The position numbers and the translations under genes are program-made. 64,000 nucleotides of DNA, from positions 173,848,900 to 173,912,899 of the forward strand of contig CM041292.1 of assembly GCA_023052935.1 (NCBI GenBank), in the 5' to 3' direction. The notes beneath the pieces are model-generated. The model saw only the letters and a program-made list of their open reading frames with translations. It had not been told where the DNA came from and did no database searches. The stretch's first letter is position 1; each line of letters starts with the position of its first letter. The DNA comes from Piezodorus guildinii (lineage: Eukaryota > Arthropoda > Insecta > Hemiptera > Pentatomidae). Positions 1-10,900 of this stretch are shown here, one piece after another.

Positions 1-145
1 CATAGTTATGCCTCCTTAAGAGAGGGCGTAAAAGATCTCTACTCTAATCAAACTTGGATAGGCAAAATGTAGGACTCCTACTGTACACCATCGTCTGATT
101 AGCCACTGTAGTACAAAGTGATGTTAAAGGAATAAACAAACAAAC
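1..145 (+). repeat. SINE family A, 3' part, cut by window edge
   Basis: The 3' half of a dispersed short element that recurs about eight times in the window (for example 16485-16785 and 60232-60510). It is recognised by shared wording around the GTAGGACTCCTACTG block, then a TAGTACAAAGTGATGTTAAA block and an (AAAC)n tail. Full copies start with a tRNA-like head, so the family is probably a tRNA-derived SINE moved by a LINE. Confidence 0.7.
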
Positions 146-552
146 AAAAAGTCATTCATAATTACCTTAATATCCCATTTGTCGAAGACTTAGCTTGAAA
201 TACATATATGTACCTCATTTCATTCCAAACAATCTGCATGCACACAATCCGTAACCTATCTTCCTTACATATTCCTGATAACTCTCTGAGACGATTGTAA
301 AGAAGATGACCTCGTTACCTACTCACTTAAAATAATTATTAAAGTCCTTTAAAAAATTTTCGAATTCCAGTTTTCAAGGGAAATACACGATTTATTGTCC
401 CTTAAGTCCAAATAACTAATTCCTGCGCAAAGTTCTGTGTGTGTGGTAAGATTAGCACTAAAACGAAAAGTCGTACCTAATTTTAATTTTATATTTAAGA
501 CAACTCTACGCGCGAGATGTTGCAGCAACTTTTCCATCGAATTAGGCGAACC

Positions 553-744
553 AGAAGAGCCACTTTATACCATGAATTTTGCACCTTTTTACGATTTTGA
601 TTAAACTGGCTATTGATGTAAAATTTAATGAGCTTTAATATAGTTCATGTAGGTTTCATCCTGAATGAAACATTCCAACAGGGCATGAAATACGATATTT
701 TAAATTCTCTTCCTCTAAAGTCCTTTAATGTTATAGATTAAAAA

Positions 745-804
<60 letters not shown>

Positions 805-1045
805 CATTTTGTTAGAATAGATACAAAAAAACGCATAAATATGTAAGTTGAACGAATTATATATTCAACTAAAGAAGAGAGCAAACATTTTTTTTTTAGT
901 GCAATTTTCTATTTTTCAATATGAGAAAAGCAATATGTACTGTTGGAAAGCCAACGATTTTATAAAAAAATGTTATCTTATAAACAAAGTAAAAGTTAAT
1001 GGAGAGTGATGAAAAGCCGATAAGATTAACTGATTGTGAAAGTTT
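553..1045 (+). repeat. Dispersed repeat family R, copy 1 (nearly full)
   Basis: About 490 bp that recurs, diverged, at 3900-4180 (3' part), 26270-26690 (most) and 31880-32110 (5' part). Shared blocks include CACTTTATA near the start, a GGGCTTTAAT-like block, TTCAACTAAAGGAGAA, CTGTTGGAAAGCTAA and the AACCGATT end. No open reading frame or recognisable terminal repeats. An (AT)n tract at 751-799 sits inside. Family not recognised. Confidence 0.6.
751..799. repeat. (AT)n microsatellite
   Basis: Uninterrupted AT dinucleotides following an A-run, inside repeat family R copy 1. Confidence 0.95.
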
Positions 1046-1098
1046 GTGACCACCAGATTTTTTCTTTTGAATTTTTTTAAAATATACTATTGTTGCAG

Positions 1099-4000
1099 GT
1101 GTGGGTTGGGGCCAGAGTGGTCCCGGACAGCCAGCAGCAGGACCACACAGCTCTCAGCCCCAGCCAGGGGGGACGGTCAGGCGGCACAGGATGGGGGCCA
1201 TCGTCGGCTGGAGAGATTGGCGGAGGAATGACCCCACAGTACTTAACAGCCTCTGGAAGAGCAAAACTCCTCTTGGTAACAAAGCTTTAACAATATGTTT
1301 CAATATTTTATTTTTGGTTTAGATCAACTTATCCGTAATCCTAAGTAAATGTATCCTTGTAGGTATTTCTTGAATAAAACTACTGCTATATGTTCGACCA
1401 ATGTTTTTCTATGACTCTGAAAATTGCATTAATTAATATATTTGATATGTAAATACTGTATTATATTAAACTATTGGAGTTCATTTCCAAAGGTATCATG
1501 TTTATCAATTTAGTTTGGATCTGGTGTTTAGAGAATAAAATAATTGAAAACAATGAAATCAACTTAGACATATATTTATGAAATTAAAAATATATTTACA
1601 TCTGTCATATTTATATCTGAGATTGACTTTTAATGAGAATACGGAGGGAATGTTTTGTTACTATTTGCCACATAATATTACATAAAAGGTACCTTACTTC
1701 AAAACACTTAGCTGCTGGACTCTCCCCTGGCTCAACCCCTGATTCAATTCTTCTTGGACCTCTGCTCTCCTCTCGGTGGTTGGAATTCAATTGCACTAAC
1801 GTCCTTATCTTTTCTATATTCTCTTCTTCCATGCATACATTATTATCGATTTCTGAATCGTTTTCAAAACTCATAGATGCAATACTTGTTCTTCAAGGTA
1901 CCAAAAAAGGAAAAAGATTTACAAAATGGCTATATACATAATAAAAATTGTCAAATTTGAATTCAACTTACTTTCCTGTATCCTTTTCAGAGCTTTATTA
2001 ATTATAGGTTTTTTTATCACCTCTCTCATTTATATATATATTTTTTATTTTTATTATTTTTTTTTTTTTACAATTTAATTCACAAATTCCATTCTGAACA
2101 CAGTGACAGAAATGAAACCTTTAAATTTCACAACGAAATTTTCCCTGTTAAACATAAAGAGTGAAGACTAGAACTAAAGTTATTAAAAACTAATCATGCA
2201 AGTATTTTAATATAATAATTTCCCATTAAACAGAAAATACAGACATTCTGAAATAAAAGATAAATAAATATATCTTTCAAATTATTACCTTCAAATTAAA
2301 AATAGGGTCAAAATTACTACCATATTTTTTCTTTCCTAATGTTCTTCACCACTATCATTTTCGAGGAGATTTTTATTTTTTTTTTTATCCTTTTCATACC
2401 TTCGTAAATAATGATTGATTTTTTAATATCTGGATGAACATATTGTTCAGCCTGATTTATTTACACATTCTTAAGTAATTAGTCCGAGGATAATGTTATT
2501 TTTCTCGCTATCAACTATTATAGAGGTTCTTATTTTGACATGATAATTATTCTTAATAAGTTCTAAAAAACTGGTTTACTTTATCCTAGACAGTACAGAA
2601 TTATATATTCTATGAATTATATATTGTATGATCAATTCAAGTCATTTATTTATTTTGTCTTTTAACTTCAAAATTTCCACTACTGGAAATATGTCCATTA
2701 TCAGTATCTCATGATTACTACTCAATATAATTAATTTAAAATTTCGTTGGTAAGAAATAATTAGGAATCAGTCATATATTTTATTAATCTTGTCTGTTTC
2801 AACTTAAACATGTGAGCCATCATCAGGGCATGTGAGCTCTAACCAATGAGAGCTAGAACTCTCTAGAATTCTAATGCTAAGTATAACTAAAGTTATAGCT
2901 TTCATCTGCTATACAATTAGCTTGGAGGGTAGGCAGTAGGAGTCACTTATAAGGTATGTGTTATACTATTATACATATCAATAATTATTTCCATTTATTT
3001 ATAATCTATAAGAAGTCATTCAGTAATAATTTTCGTTGAATGTTTGTTAAACTCGTGGTTTTTAACAAAAAAAAAACTGCAAATTATTACACAATGGTTT
3101 ATTATTTCCAAATAACTACATCAGGGTATAACTGTTTATATAGCTAAGAACAAATAATTAGAAGGTTTATTTTTTTTTATCCTTTTCATACCTTCGTAAA
3201 TAATGATTGATTTTTTAATATCTGGATCAACATATTGTTTAGCCTGATTTATTTACACATTCTTAAGGAATTAGTCCGAGGATAATGTTATTTTTCTCTC
3301 TATCAACTATTATAGAGGTTCTTATTTTGACATGATAATTATTCTTAATAAGATCTAAAAACTGGTTTACTTTTATTTTAATCTTCCAAAACAGTTTATA
3401 ATTTTGTAATAAACTTTAAAAAGAGTCAACGTTTCGGAGGACCTTCCCCATCATCAGGACTCACTTTATTTTCTATCACATTATATTTTAATATTCCTGA
3501 TAATTTGTCAACAAAATTTCTTCTAATGTTCTTCATACGGTTGAAACCATCCTCCATTTATAAATTCATAATAAAAATTGGTCAATTGGAAGAATAAAAT
3601 ATGCAATACTGTTTTGGAAGATTTATAAACCTACTAATTATTTGTTATCATATTGCATTCTTCCAATTTACCTATTTTTATTATGTTTATATAGCTGTTT
3701 AAAGGCAAATAACAAGTATGAAAAGCAATAAATAATTCAAAGGGAAATGGTCGATCACTCCTGCTAATTTCTTAACCGCTTTTAATGATTCTTTTCTTGT
3801 TCTGTAGGCAATTTAATTCTCTATTGAATAGCACTAACAACTAAAAAATGTTTGGTATTTATTTATTTATCTTCAAAAATAACTGAGTTAAGGGATATAT
3901 TATATAAGCGAAACTTAAAAATAAAAACAGCCATATCATCTTTTTACCATTGATAAAAAACAGGTAAATATATAAGTTGAACGAATTCGATTTTCAACTA

Positions 4001-6293
4001 AAGGAGAAAACTGAAAACATATTTTTTCAATGCAATTATTTAATTTTGAATATAAGAACAGTAATATACATGTGTAATATACCGTTGGAAAGCTAAAGAC
4101 TTTAGAAAAAATATTATCTTATACACAAGCTTATAAAAATTAATAAAGAGTTATGAAAAATCGATAAAATTAACCGATTATCTATACTAATATTATAAAG
4201 CTGAAGAGTTTGTTTGTTTGTTTGAACGCGCTAATCTCAGAAACTACTGGTACGAATTGAAAAATTCTTTTAGTTTTGGATAGTCCATTTATCGAGGAAG
4301 GCTATAGGCTGTATAACATCACGCTGTGACCAATAGGACCGAAGAATCAGTGGAAAATCTAGGAAAAAACAGGGAAAATTGACCTCGAATCCCAACGATT
4401 CCAAATAATTTACCTTTTAATTTTAAAATAATTCAATTTCCCGTTAAGTTATCTTTTGCCGTAACAATTAATAAATCACATGGGCAAGCATTTAAACACG
4501 TAGGAATCGATTTACGTCAAGAATATGATTTACAAACCAACCTGAGTGACGATTCAGTTCATTTTCGGGATAATATGCTGTTCTTTTTTTAAAAAAAAGG
4601 AAAACGTAGCCCAAACTGCAAGAAAGATTCGTTCCGTGTATGGCGGCGATTTAATTGCTGATAGCACGGTTCAGAAGTGGTTTTCGCGGTTTAAAGGGTC
4701 TTCAATTTGGAAGACCAACCCCGGGCTGGCCGGAGTTCAACTCTTGACGTCGAGGATATTATGACGGTCATTACAAACAATCCACGAATTACTGTTCGTG
4801 AGTTCGACCGTTTTTGATCATCTAAAGAAGGCCGGGTACGTCTGTCGTTACGACGTTTGGATTCCCCATGAGCTCAATGAAAGGAATCTTTTTGAAAGAA
4901 TTTCATGTTGTGATTTGCTGCTGAAAAAAAAATTTGGAGGATCCATTTTTGAAACGAGTTGTTACTGGGGACGAAAAATGGATTCTCTACACCAACACCA
5001 GTCGAAAAAAATCTTGCGAGTTGCCTGGAACGACGCCGGCTTGCATCCAAGAAAGGTGATACTCAGTTTTTGGTGGGATTGGAAGAGAACCATACATTTT
5101 GAGCTCCTTCCACAAAACCAAACTATAAATACGGACCCAGTTAGATCGATTGATGGCAGCAATTAAAGAGAAACAGCCAGAGTTGGTGAGTCGGAAAGGA
5201 GTGCTATTTCACCAAGACAACGCTAGGCTCCATGTGTCTTTAACGACTCGGTAAAAGTTATTAAGCTTCAGATGGGAGGTTTTACCCGCCGTACTTTTCT
5301 GACATTGCTCCTTCGGATTTCCATCTTTTCCGTTCCCTCGATAACTTTTTACCAGGGGAATCCTACTCTTCAGAAGATGACGTCAGAACGGACCTTTTAT
5401 TGTTCTTCAGGAGAAAGGACAGGGATTTTTGGAAAAAAAAGGGATAGTGGACATTTCAAGCCGTTGGTAAAGAGTAATCGCTAACGATGGTAACTATTTT
5501 GTAGATTAAATAAATAAATTTTAAGCTTTTCAATTTTAATTGTTGTCCCAACTTTTCTACGAACTTTCCGGACAACCCAATATATTCTTTTAAAAACGTT
5601 TTAATAGCGATCATATAACTGAAATTGACGCAGACGAAGTCGCGCGCAACAGCTAGTTTTTGATAATAATATAATAGATTTTTTAATAAAACACATGTTT
5701 TTATAGAAATTTAATTTAATTAGTTCTTTAATAGTTGCACTCATTATTTGTCTCTAACTGTATTTTAAAATTCACTAAACCATTTTAAAAACGGAGGTAA
5801 GTGAAAGTCATGTGTTGCCCGCACCAGATTTTTTTTTGGTCGATTAAAAAGTTTTGCTATTGAAAATAATAAACCAAATATCTGAGAATAATTACAAGCT
5901 ACTTCAATAGCCTAAACTCTACCTATACCTTTAAGTGGCTCCTATTATTTAGTCTCCAAGCCAAATGCTCTCAGTATAAACAAAGCGTTAGAATTTTCCA
6001 TACTGTGAGGAGAGTCTAACATGTTTGGGCTGAAATAATGGCAAAATTAAAAAATCTATGACCAACTCCTGATTATTTTTGTCTGTTATCATATAAGCAG
6101 TCAAACATACACCCTCAATTAAAATTTGTTTTATTACAACTATCTCATTTTTGTTATAACTTTAAATTTAGGTAATGCAGAGCTGTACATAGTGCTGGCC
6201 CTGCTTATCGGGCTGGTGACAGTAGTAATCGGGTGTTGGCTGTCGGACAACTGCTGGTCGCCAGAACCTGAGCTACTCACCACACTAGCGTAG
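1099..6293 (+). CDS. Unidentified single-pass membrane protein, last two exons
   Basis: Two exons join cleanly: 1099-1275 (acceptor TTGCAG before, donor GTAAC after) and 6172-6293 (acceptor AATTTAG, stop TAG). Both junctions are phase 1, so the first is a symmetrical exon continuing a gene that begins left of the window. The first exon gives a Gly/Pro/Gln-rich then basic segment (about 58 residues); the last gives GNAELYIV followed by a run of about 20 hydrophobic residues (one transmembrane helix), then a short Cys/Trp-containing acidic tail of about 15 residues. This suggests a type I or tail-anchored membrane protein. The first exon is also open in the +1 frame (1090-1290), but only the frame used here reaches the hydrophobic exon. 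Product not recognised. The 4.9 kb intron is filled with transposon relics. Confidence 0.5.
1698..1874 (-). CDS. Putative first coding exon, acidic protein of unknown function
   Basis: A 59-codon open stretch begins with ATG (1874-1872) and ends exactly at a strong donor, GTAAGG, in phase 0. The peptide starts MSFENDSEIDNN and is polar and acidic; base composition is richer in GC than the surroundings. It lies antisense in the intron of the membrane-protein gene. Downstream exons would lie left of 1698 or outside the window and I could not place them with confidence. It may be a real nested first exon or chance. Confidence 0.35.
2379..3372. repeat. Two direct repeats of about 200 bp
   Basis: Bases 2379-2582 and 3171-3372 are almost identical, with only scattered substitutions and one or two single-base indels. 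Both contain TTAGTCCGAGGATAATG and are followed downstream by a CATCATCAGG-type motif (2820-2829 and 3450-3459). The arrangement is like the pseudo-LTR repeats of Penelope-like elements, but no reverse transcriptase is visible between them. Confidence 0.7.
2792..2830 (-). ncRNA. Degenerate hammerhead-like motif
   Basis: On the minus strand CTGATGA (2826-2820) is followed by a weak, GU-rich four-pair stem and GAAAC (2800-2796). It occupies the same relative place after the first direct repeat as the better motif at 3423-3462 does after the second. Stem I is not evident, so this copy is probably decayed. Confidence 0.3.
3381..3622. repeat. Inverted repeat flanking the hammerhead-like motif
   Basis: ATCTTCCAAAACAGT at 3381-3395 recurs inverted at 3608-3622, enclosing the motif at 3423-3462. 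A second short inverted pair (AATTGGAAGAAT and its complement) follows at about 3585-3670. This suggests a foldback-like insertion. Confidence 0.5.
3423..3462 (-). ncRNA. Hammerhead-ribozyme-like motif, Penelope type
   Basis: Minus strand, in order: GAGTC, CTGATGA, a G-rich/C-rich hairpin of about 15 nt, GAAACGTT, GACTC. The outer GAGTC/GACTC pair as stem I; the hairpin makes stem II with a short loop; ACGT of GAAACGTT is self-complementary, so stem III could form only between two copies. Hammerheads with a minimal stem III acting as dimers are known from Penelope-like retroelements. One extra U lies between CTGATGA and stem II, a deviation shared by the copies near 14.3 kb. Self-cleavage is not shown. 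Confidence 0.5.
3900..4180 (+). repeat. Repeat family R, copy 2 (3' part)
   Basis: Matches 840-1045 including TTCAACTAAAGGAGAA, CGTTGGAAAGCTAA and the final ACCGATTA. The Helitron begins at the next base, so it may have landed inside this repeat; GTGAAAGT...CACCAGATTTTTT near 5800-5830 resembles what follows copy 1. Confidence 0.55.
4410..4526 (+). pseudogene. Helitron helicase C-terminal fragment
   Basis: The frame reads LPFNFKIIQFPVKLSFAVTI and continues NKSHGQAFKHVGIDLRQ, matching the conserved C-terminal helicase motifs (the FPV-K-FA-TINK-GQ region, then V-GIDLR) of Helitron RepHel proteins. Only about 38 residues remain. It shows that the surrounding element descends from an autonomous Helitron. 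Confidence 0.75.
4546..5579 (+). pseudogene. Dead mariner transposase inside the Helitron
   Basis: Broken pieces of a mariner-family DD34D transposase in order: helix-turn-helix region (VAQTARKIRSVYGGD, then VQKWFSRFK), the WIPHEL linker, TGDEKWILY with the first catalytic Asp, KEKQPELVSRKGVLFHQDNA with the second, and, after another frame change, IAPSDFHLF with the third. At least four frame changes and a stop separate them. The right end at 5556-5579 is the complement of TTGGGTTGTCCGGAAAGTTC, a mariner-type terminal repeat; TA follows. The left terminal repeat was not found, so the copy is 5' truncated or diverged. Confidence 0.75.
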
Positions 6294-7713
6294 CATCATC
6301 GCTCGAGGGCTCGTCGAGTCCTGAAGGCCCGCCCCAGGTACCTCCCTATCGTCTACAATTCCGGCGGGACCAGGCAGATATAGTTGTCCTCTTCTCTTCC
6401 TTCGTGGGAGCACTCCATTACCAATCACTTCTCCTCCCACGCCCCCTTTGATATTGACTTTAATATGACTTGGCATGCATGGATGCTAGTACAGAAAAAT
6501 GAAAAAAACAAAATCTCAAAACAGCATTTACTAGAGTTATAACCAGAGAGAACTCATATTTTTATAAAATTCTGTGGTAGGTGTAGAGGAAAATGATAGA
6601 GTAACATAAATCTTGTAAAACTAAATTATAATACTAAATTGCGAAACTGGAGATTTTCCATTCTGAATATTGTTGGTTAAGATACTAGATCACTTTCTTT
6701 AATCGAAAAATTGTATTAAACAGAAGTTTATAAAAATAGATTTAATTACTTTTCTATACCTCTATTCTTCAAAGTTGGTTAGTGTTCCAACTCTTGACAA
6801 AATTTTTTGTACATCCAGTCAGCACATAAGTTGAAGAAATCAATTCAAGTTAATAAATTTGGTTTGTTAAATTTCTTTAGATATTAAAAATAGAACGTCT
6901 TTAATATATATTTATGTCCTCAATCAAATATTACTTTTTGATATAGAAAAAAAATATCAAGGTTGAATGAAGTTATACCTTTCTTAGTTTTCCTTAGGAA
7001 TGAGTTTATATCACTGAACAGCTAAATTGATTTAATATAACTTTGTAAATAAATAAGTAATGATATAATATTCATAAATCTCCCTGAAACTTAATAATCC
7101 CATAATTCATCTTATGAAACATTAAGCTGGAATGCTGATTGTTCTAGTAGTTCAACTATTTAATTAATGAATTGTGAAACATATATATATAATATATATA
7201 TATATATTATAATAATTAATATTACATCTGAATGGAAGTTTTGTGTTCTGTATTCCTGTATTCCTAAAAGTTGTGGTCAGGTTCGTACTTATTGTTTGCT
7301 TCTTTAATGACACCAAAAGTCTACTTGTCTTATTCACTCTATAATGAAAAAAAAAATATTGCATATTGCATGTCCATAATGAAAAAGCCATAAATTACAA
7401 TTTCTATGTCAGAAATTTTAACAGTTGGACATTATCCATCCCAAAATTTCAGGCTAAAACAATATATAAAACTCCACTGTGCAATGCTTACCATCTATCA
7501 TGGGCTGCAATGAACAAATTATGTAGCAGGTGGTGTTAGAAAATAGGGAATTAGATAATGGAGAAGAGCAGTGGTAAAGAGATAATTTGGATCTTTCCTG
7601 TTTGATGAGACTTCCACTAGTTTCAATTCATTCAACCATAGGATGGAGTGATCTAGTAGGAGCAAGAGTTGAACAAACATATTTTATGTAGAATTTAACC
7701 CATGTCTAATATT
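6294..7713. other. No gene recognised
   Basis: AT-rich sequence after the stop of the membrane-protein gene; the first 100-200 bases are relatively GC-rich 3' UTR. An (AT)n-like tract lies at 7181-7210. No splice-compatible coding exons seen. Confidence 0.5.
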
Positions 7714-7987
7714 GGTTTGTTTGCTTATTCATGAACGTCACATTATGCTACAGTGGCATATCAGATGGTGTTAGAGTGGAAATCCTAAATTTTGCTTATC
7801 CAGGTTAAATTAAGATAGGGATCTTTAACGAGGCCTGGGATTTACCATTTTAGCTCACCTCTGAGGAAAGGCATAATGAAGGACTTTTTACTATCTTTAA
7901 GTATCCTAGGGCCATCGGCTGGGTTTGGACCTGTGATCTTGGGCATAGAAGGCTGTTAGGCTGACACTACAATAAAGGTGACCCTTT
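7714..7987 (-). repeat. SINE family A, copy 2
   Basis: Inverted copy: begins with the complement of the tail (TTTGTTTGCTTATTCATGAA), then CTACAGTGGCATATCAGATG, AGGGATCTTTAACGAGG and ends in the tRNA-like head near GGTGACCC. Diverged from the copy at 16485-16785. Confidence 0.7.
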
Positions 7988-10900
7988 CAAGCATTTTTTC
8001 TAACAAAACACATTTTTAGAATTGTGCCCGGTCCATTCTTGATGTGGTGTATTTTGATCAGACTTGTTTATAATTATTAGAAAATAAAGTTATTTTAAAT
8101 CAAGAATGCAGGGGCAAATCTAAATTCCAAATATTATTTTCAACAAATAGTGTAAGCCATGAATAATGAGTGTATTTAGAGTGATATATTGATTTGATTT
8201 TATCTACTTAATGTGCAAGACAATACAGAGTACTATCATCCATGTTTTTCAAGAGCAGGAACTAAGCAAGAACAGCAAACTATAGTTTTATCTCATAAAT
8301 CTCATACAGGGAATCTTTTTATTTTTTTAAATAAGATATTTCAATTTAAAATTTTTAATATTTCTCAAGAGCTTAATCTTTTAGATCAACCCTTCATTGA
8401 AAATTTATATCATCATAAACACAATGTAAATATACATTACTTTACTTTTCATCTTGTTATCTTAATTATGGGTTAATAGGCAAGTAAATTTGATCATTTT
8501 GAAATTTGGCAGCAGAAATTACCTTGGCAAGGTATCTATTTGAATTTTAAGAACTAATAACATAACGAAAAACAATATCAAACATGATTCCATATTTGCC
8601 CAAGAATTTTTCATTAATGGAAAAATGTATTCTTGTTATTTAAAAAAAAAAAAGAAAAGAAAAACAGGCAGCATAGAAACTTAATTAAAGTTGGCTGTCG
8701 AAAAGTGAGAATGTATAACTGTAAAATCTGTACTTTCAATAATTAACAGCACATCTTTAGTAATGTTAAATGTTAGTTTTATTTTTAGGTGACAGTGTTG
8801 AACCTAATGTAAGATAATTATAGTTGTAAACAACAGATGATTGCTTTGAACCTTTGTAGGATATGTTGCTATCATGAAGCAAACAAGAATATAATCATTA
8901 AAAAATAATTAGCTAAAACATAAACCACAAGTTCATGAAACCATACATTGAAGCTACCATAAATCACAAGTTCCTAGTGTAAGAGTATGAATTTACACTT
9001 TATGTTTGGAGTAATAAATACTTAATAATTTATGAACTGGAAAAAACTAAATTGCCTTTAGTGCCCATTGCTCAATATTCTACATAATAGATTTTGAATT
9101 AATTAAATAATTTCCATTAGGAAACATGTTACTTTCTTGTTCATCAAAAAACTTTCTTAAGCTCAATACCAGTTAAATCTTTCAAGTAATGCTATAATAA
9201 TTGTAAATAATATAATCATTACAAAAAGGGATTTATTTTATTATTGATTCCAACTAATAATCTTTAAATGCCTTTATTTAATTATTTTAAAGAAGTAATG
9301 AGATAAAACTGATTTTTTTTTTTTTTTAGAATATCATTTTATTTTAATTTACCAAACATTAAAATTAATTTTAAAAAAAAGAAGATGGTTGATCGATGAT
9401 CAGTTAATAATATTTTACTGTAATATTAATTTTTATTATATAATTCTTTTTATGTCTGCTAAACACATTATATACATTATTATTATTTGATTGCACAAAA
9501 TTCAGGCATGGAACATACAAAAAATATATTGTATATATATATTTGGCTATATAATGTCAAACATGTTAAAAAAAAGAAACATTTTCTTGGTGTTAGTTAA
9601 AGATTTGGAAAAAAAAAATTTAAAACTGACTTTTTTTCTTAATAAAAATAATGTGTTAGGTGATAATCAATTTGTTTTGTTTTTCTGACTACGGGCATGT
9701 TGTTGCTTCTGAAAAAAATTACTAGCATATTTGATTTAAACCTAGACATCAATGAAGCATTTGATTACATGGTGGCTTAGTATTCTGATAATTCCAAAAA
9801 AATATAAATACATATCCCAAAACCTTAATGTTATGTTGTAAAAGTTTTTTATGAAACAGGATACTAATTTTAAAATGAAAACAAATAACTATTACAATAT
9901 TAATAAACTCACAAAGCGTTTGCCAATTTTCAACAGTTGTTTGAAATGTCTGAATTTATATTATCTTGAAAGTTCCCTGCATTGGCTTACGATATCAAGA
10001 GATTACGTCCAGTGTTGTCGAACACCTTTTCTGTGATTCTATGAACTTTAAACAGTCATGATTTCTTTGAACTAAACAATTCTGCATACAATTAAGCAGG
10101 CTGAATGTGCGTTTTATATTCCTTTCTAAAACCGAACAGATTGTTTCCACTAGCTTGCTCACATTTTTTTGATAATCTTGTATTATATATTTATGTAATC
10201 CATAGGAAATGTTTTAGAGTGTGACTCTTTAGACCAATAAGGCAGTGGTCTTTGCATTGTTTGACTAGGTATCAAGATGAAATTCCTAGCATAGCCAATC
10301 TTCATTAAAATTTTTGTATCATATATATTGTTAAAGATTTTTCTTATTATTTTCGTATTTTACAATGGCATCAGTTCCTGGAGCCTTGTTTCTCTTCCTT
10401 AGTTTCATAGTTTATAATATTTTGCTTTCTAATATGCTTTCTCTTTATGATTTATTTATTTTCATTAATTATGATTGAAAAGAATTATTGCTTGTTTCAA
10501 TTACTGTTTTTGATTATGTAATGATTGTTTCTAGTAGCATTGATTGGTCTTTTAACATATTGCCCATCATCCAGTGACTTTTCTAGTATCTGCTACAGAA
10601 CAAAATCAATTAATTAATCATCTGAACAATCCTTAATTGCAACTTTATTTCCTTATATAATCTTTTAGTATGACAGGTCCAAGGTCTTAACAGTATCTGA
10701 CAATTAATGAGCAATACCAATTTATGTTAATATTAATTTATAAAATAACCTAAAACCCGAACCTGTCATTATTCATAAAAGAATAAATTGTACCACTATT
10801 ATTCAGATTGGTACTGATATTGTTTCGGTTAAATTATCATTATCATTATTACAATCAAAACTGAGACATTACATATTTTTTACTGAATTCATGAAAATAT

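Larger units (their letters stand above)
4181..5656 (+). mobile_element. Helitron with Rep/helicase remnant, interrupted by a mariner
   Basis: Starts TCTATACTAATATTATAAAG, ends in CTAG preceded by a GC-rich GTCGCGCGCAACAG segment, and sits between A and T with no duplication: the Helitron signature. Positions 4410-4526 still encode the end of the Pif1-like helicase domain. Almost all the rolling-circle replication protein is missing and the rest is interrupted by the mariner relic at about 4546-5579. Confidence 0.75.

Noticed and set aside
349..537. Minus-strand frame beginning MEKLLQHLARRVV with a possible donor near 469
   Set aside because: Short, no supporting partner exon or known motif; the donor is weak. 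Left out of the features.
1090..1290. Alternative +1 frame through the 1099-1275 exon
   Set aside because: It joins the 6172 exon in a frame that stops after six codons, whereas the chosen frame reads through the membrane helix.
6285..6476. Minus-strand frame over the GC-rich 3' UTR of the membrane-protein gene
   Set aside because: Shadow frame caused by higher GC; no start context, splice sites or family match.
8213..8476. 87-codon plus-strand frame
   Set aside because: Composition like background, no motif, no splice sites.
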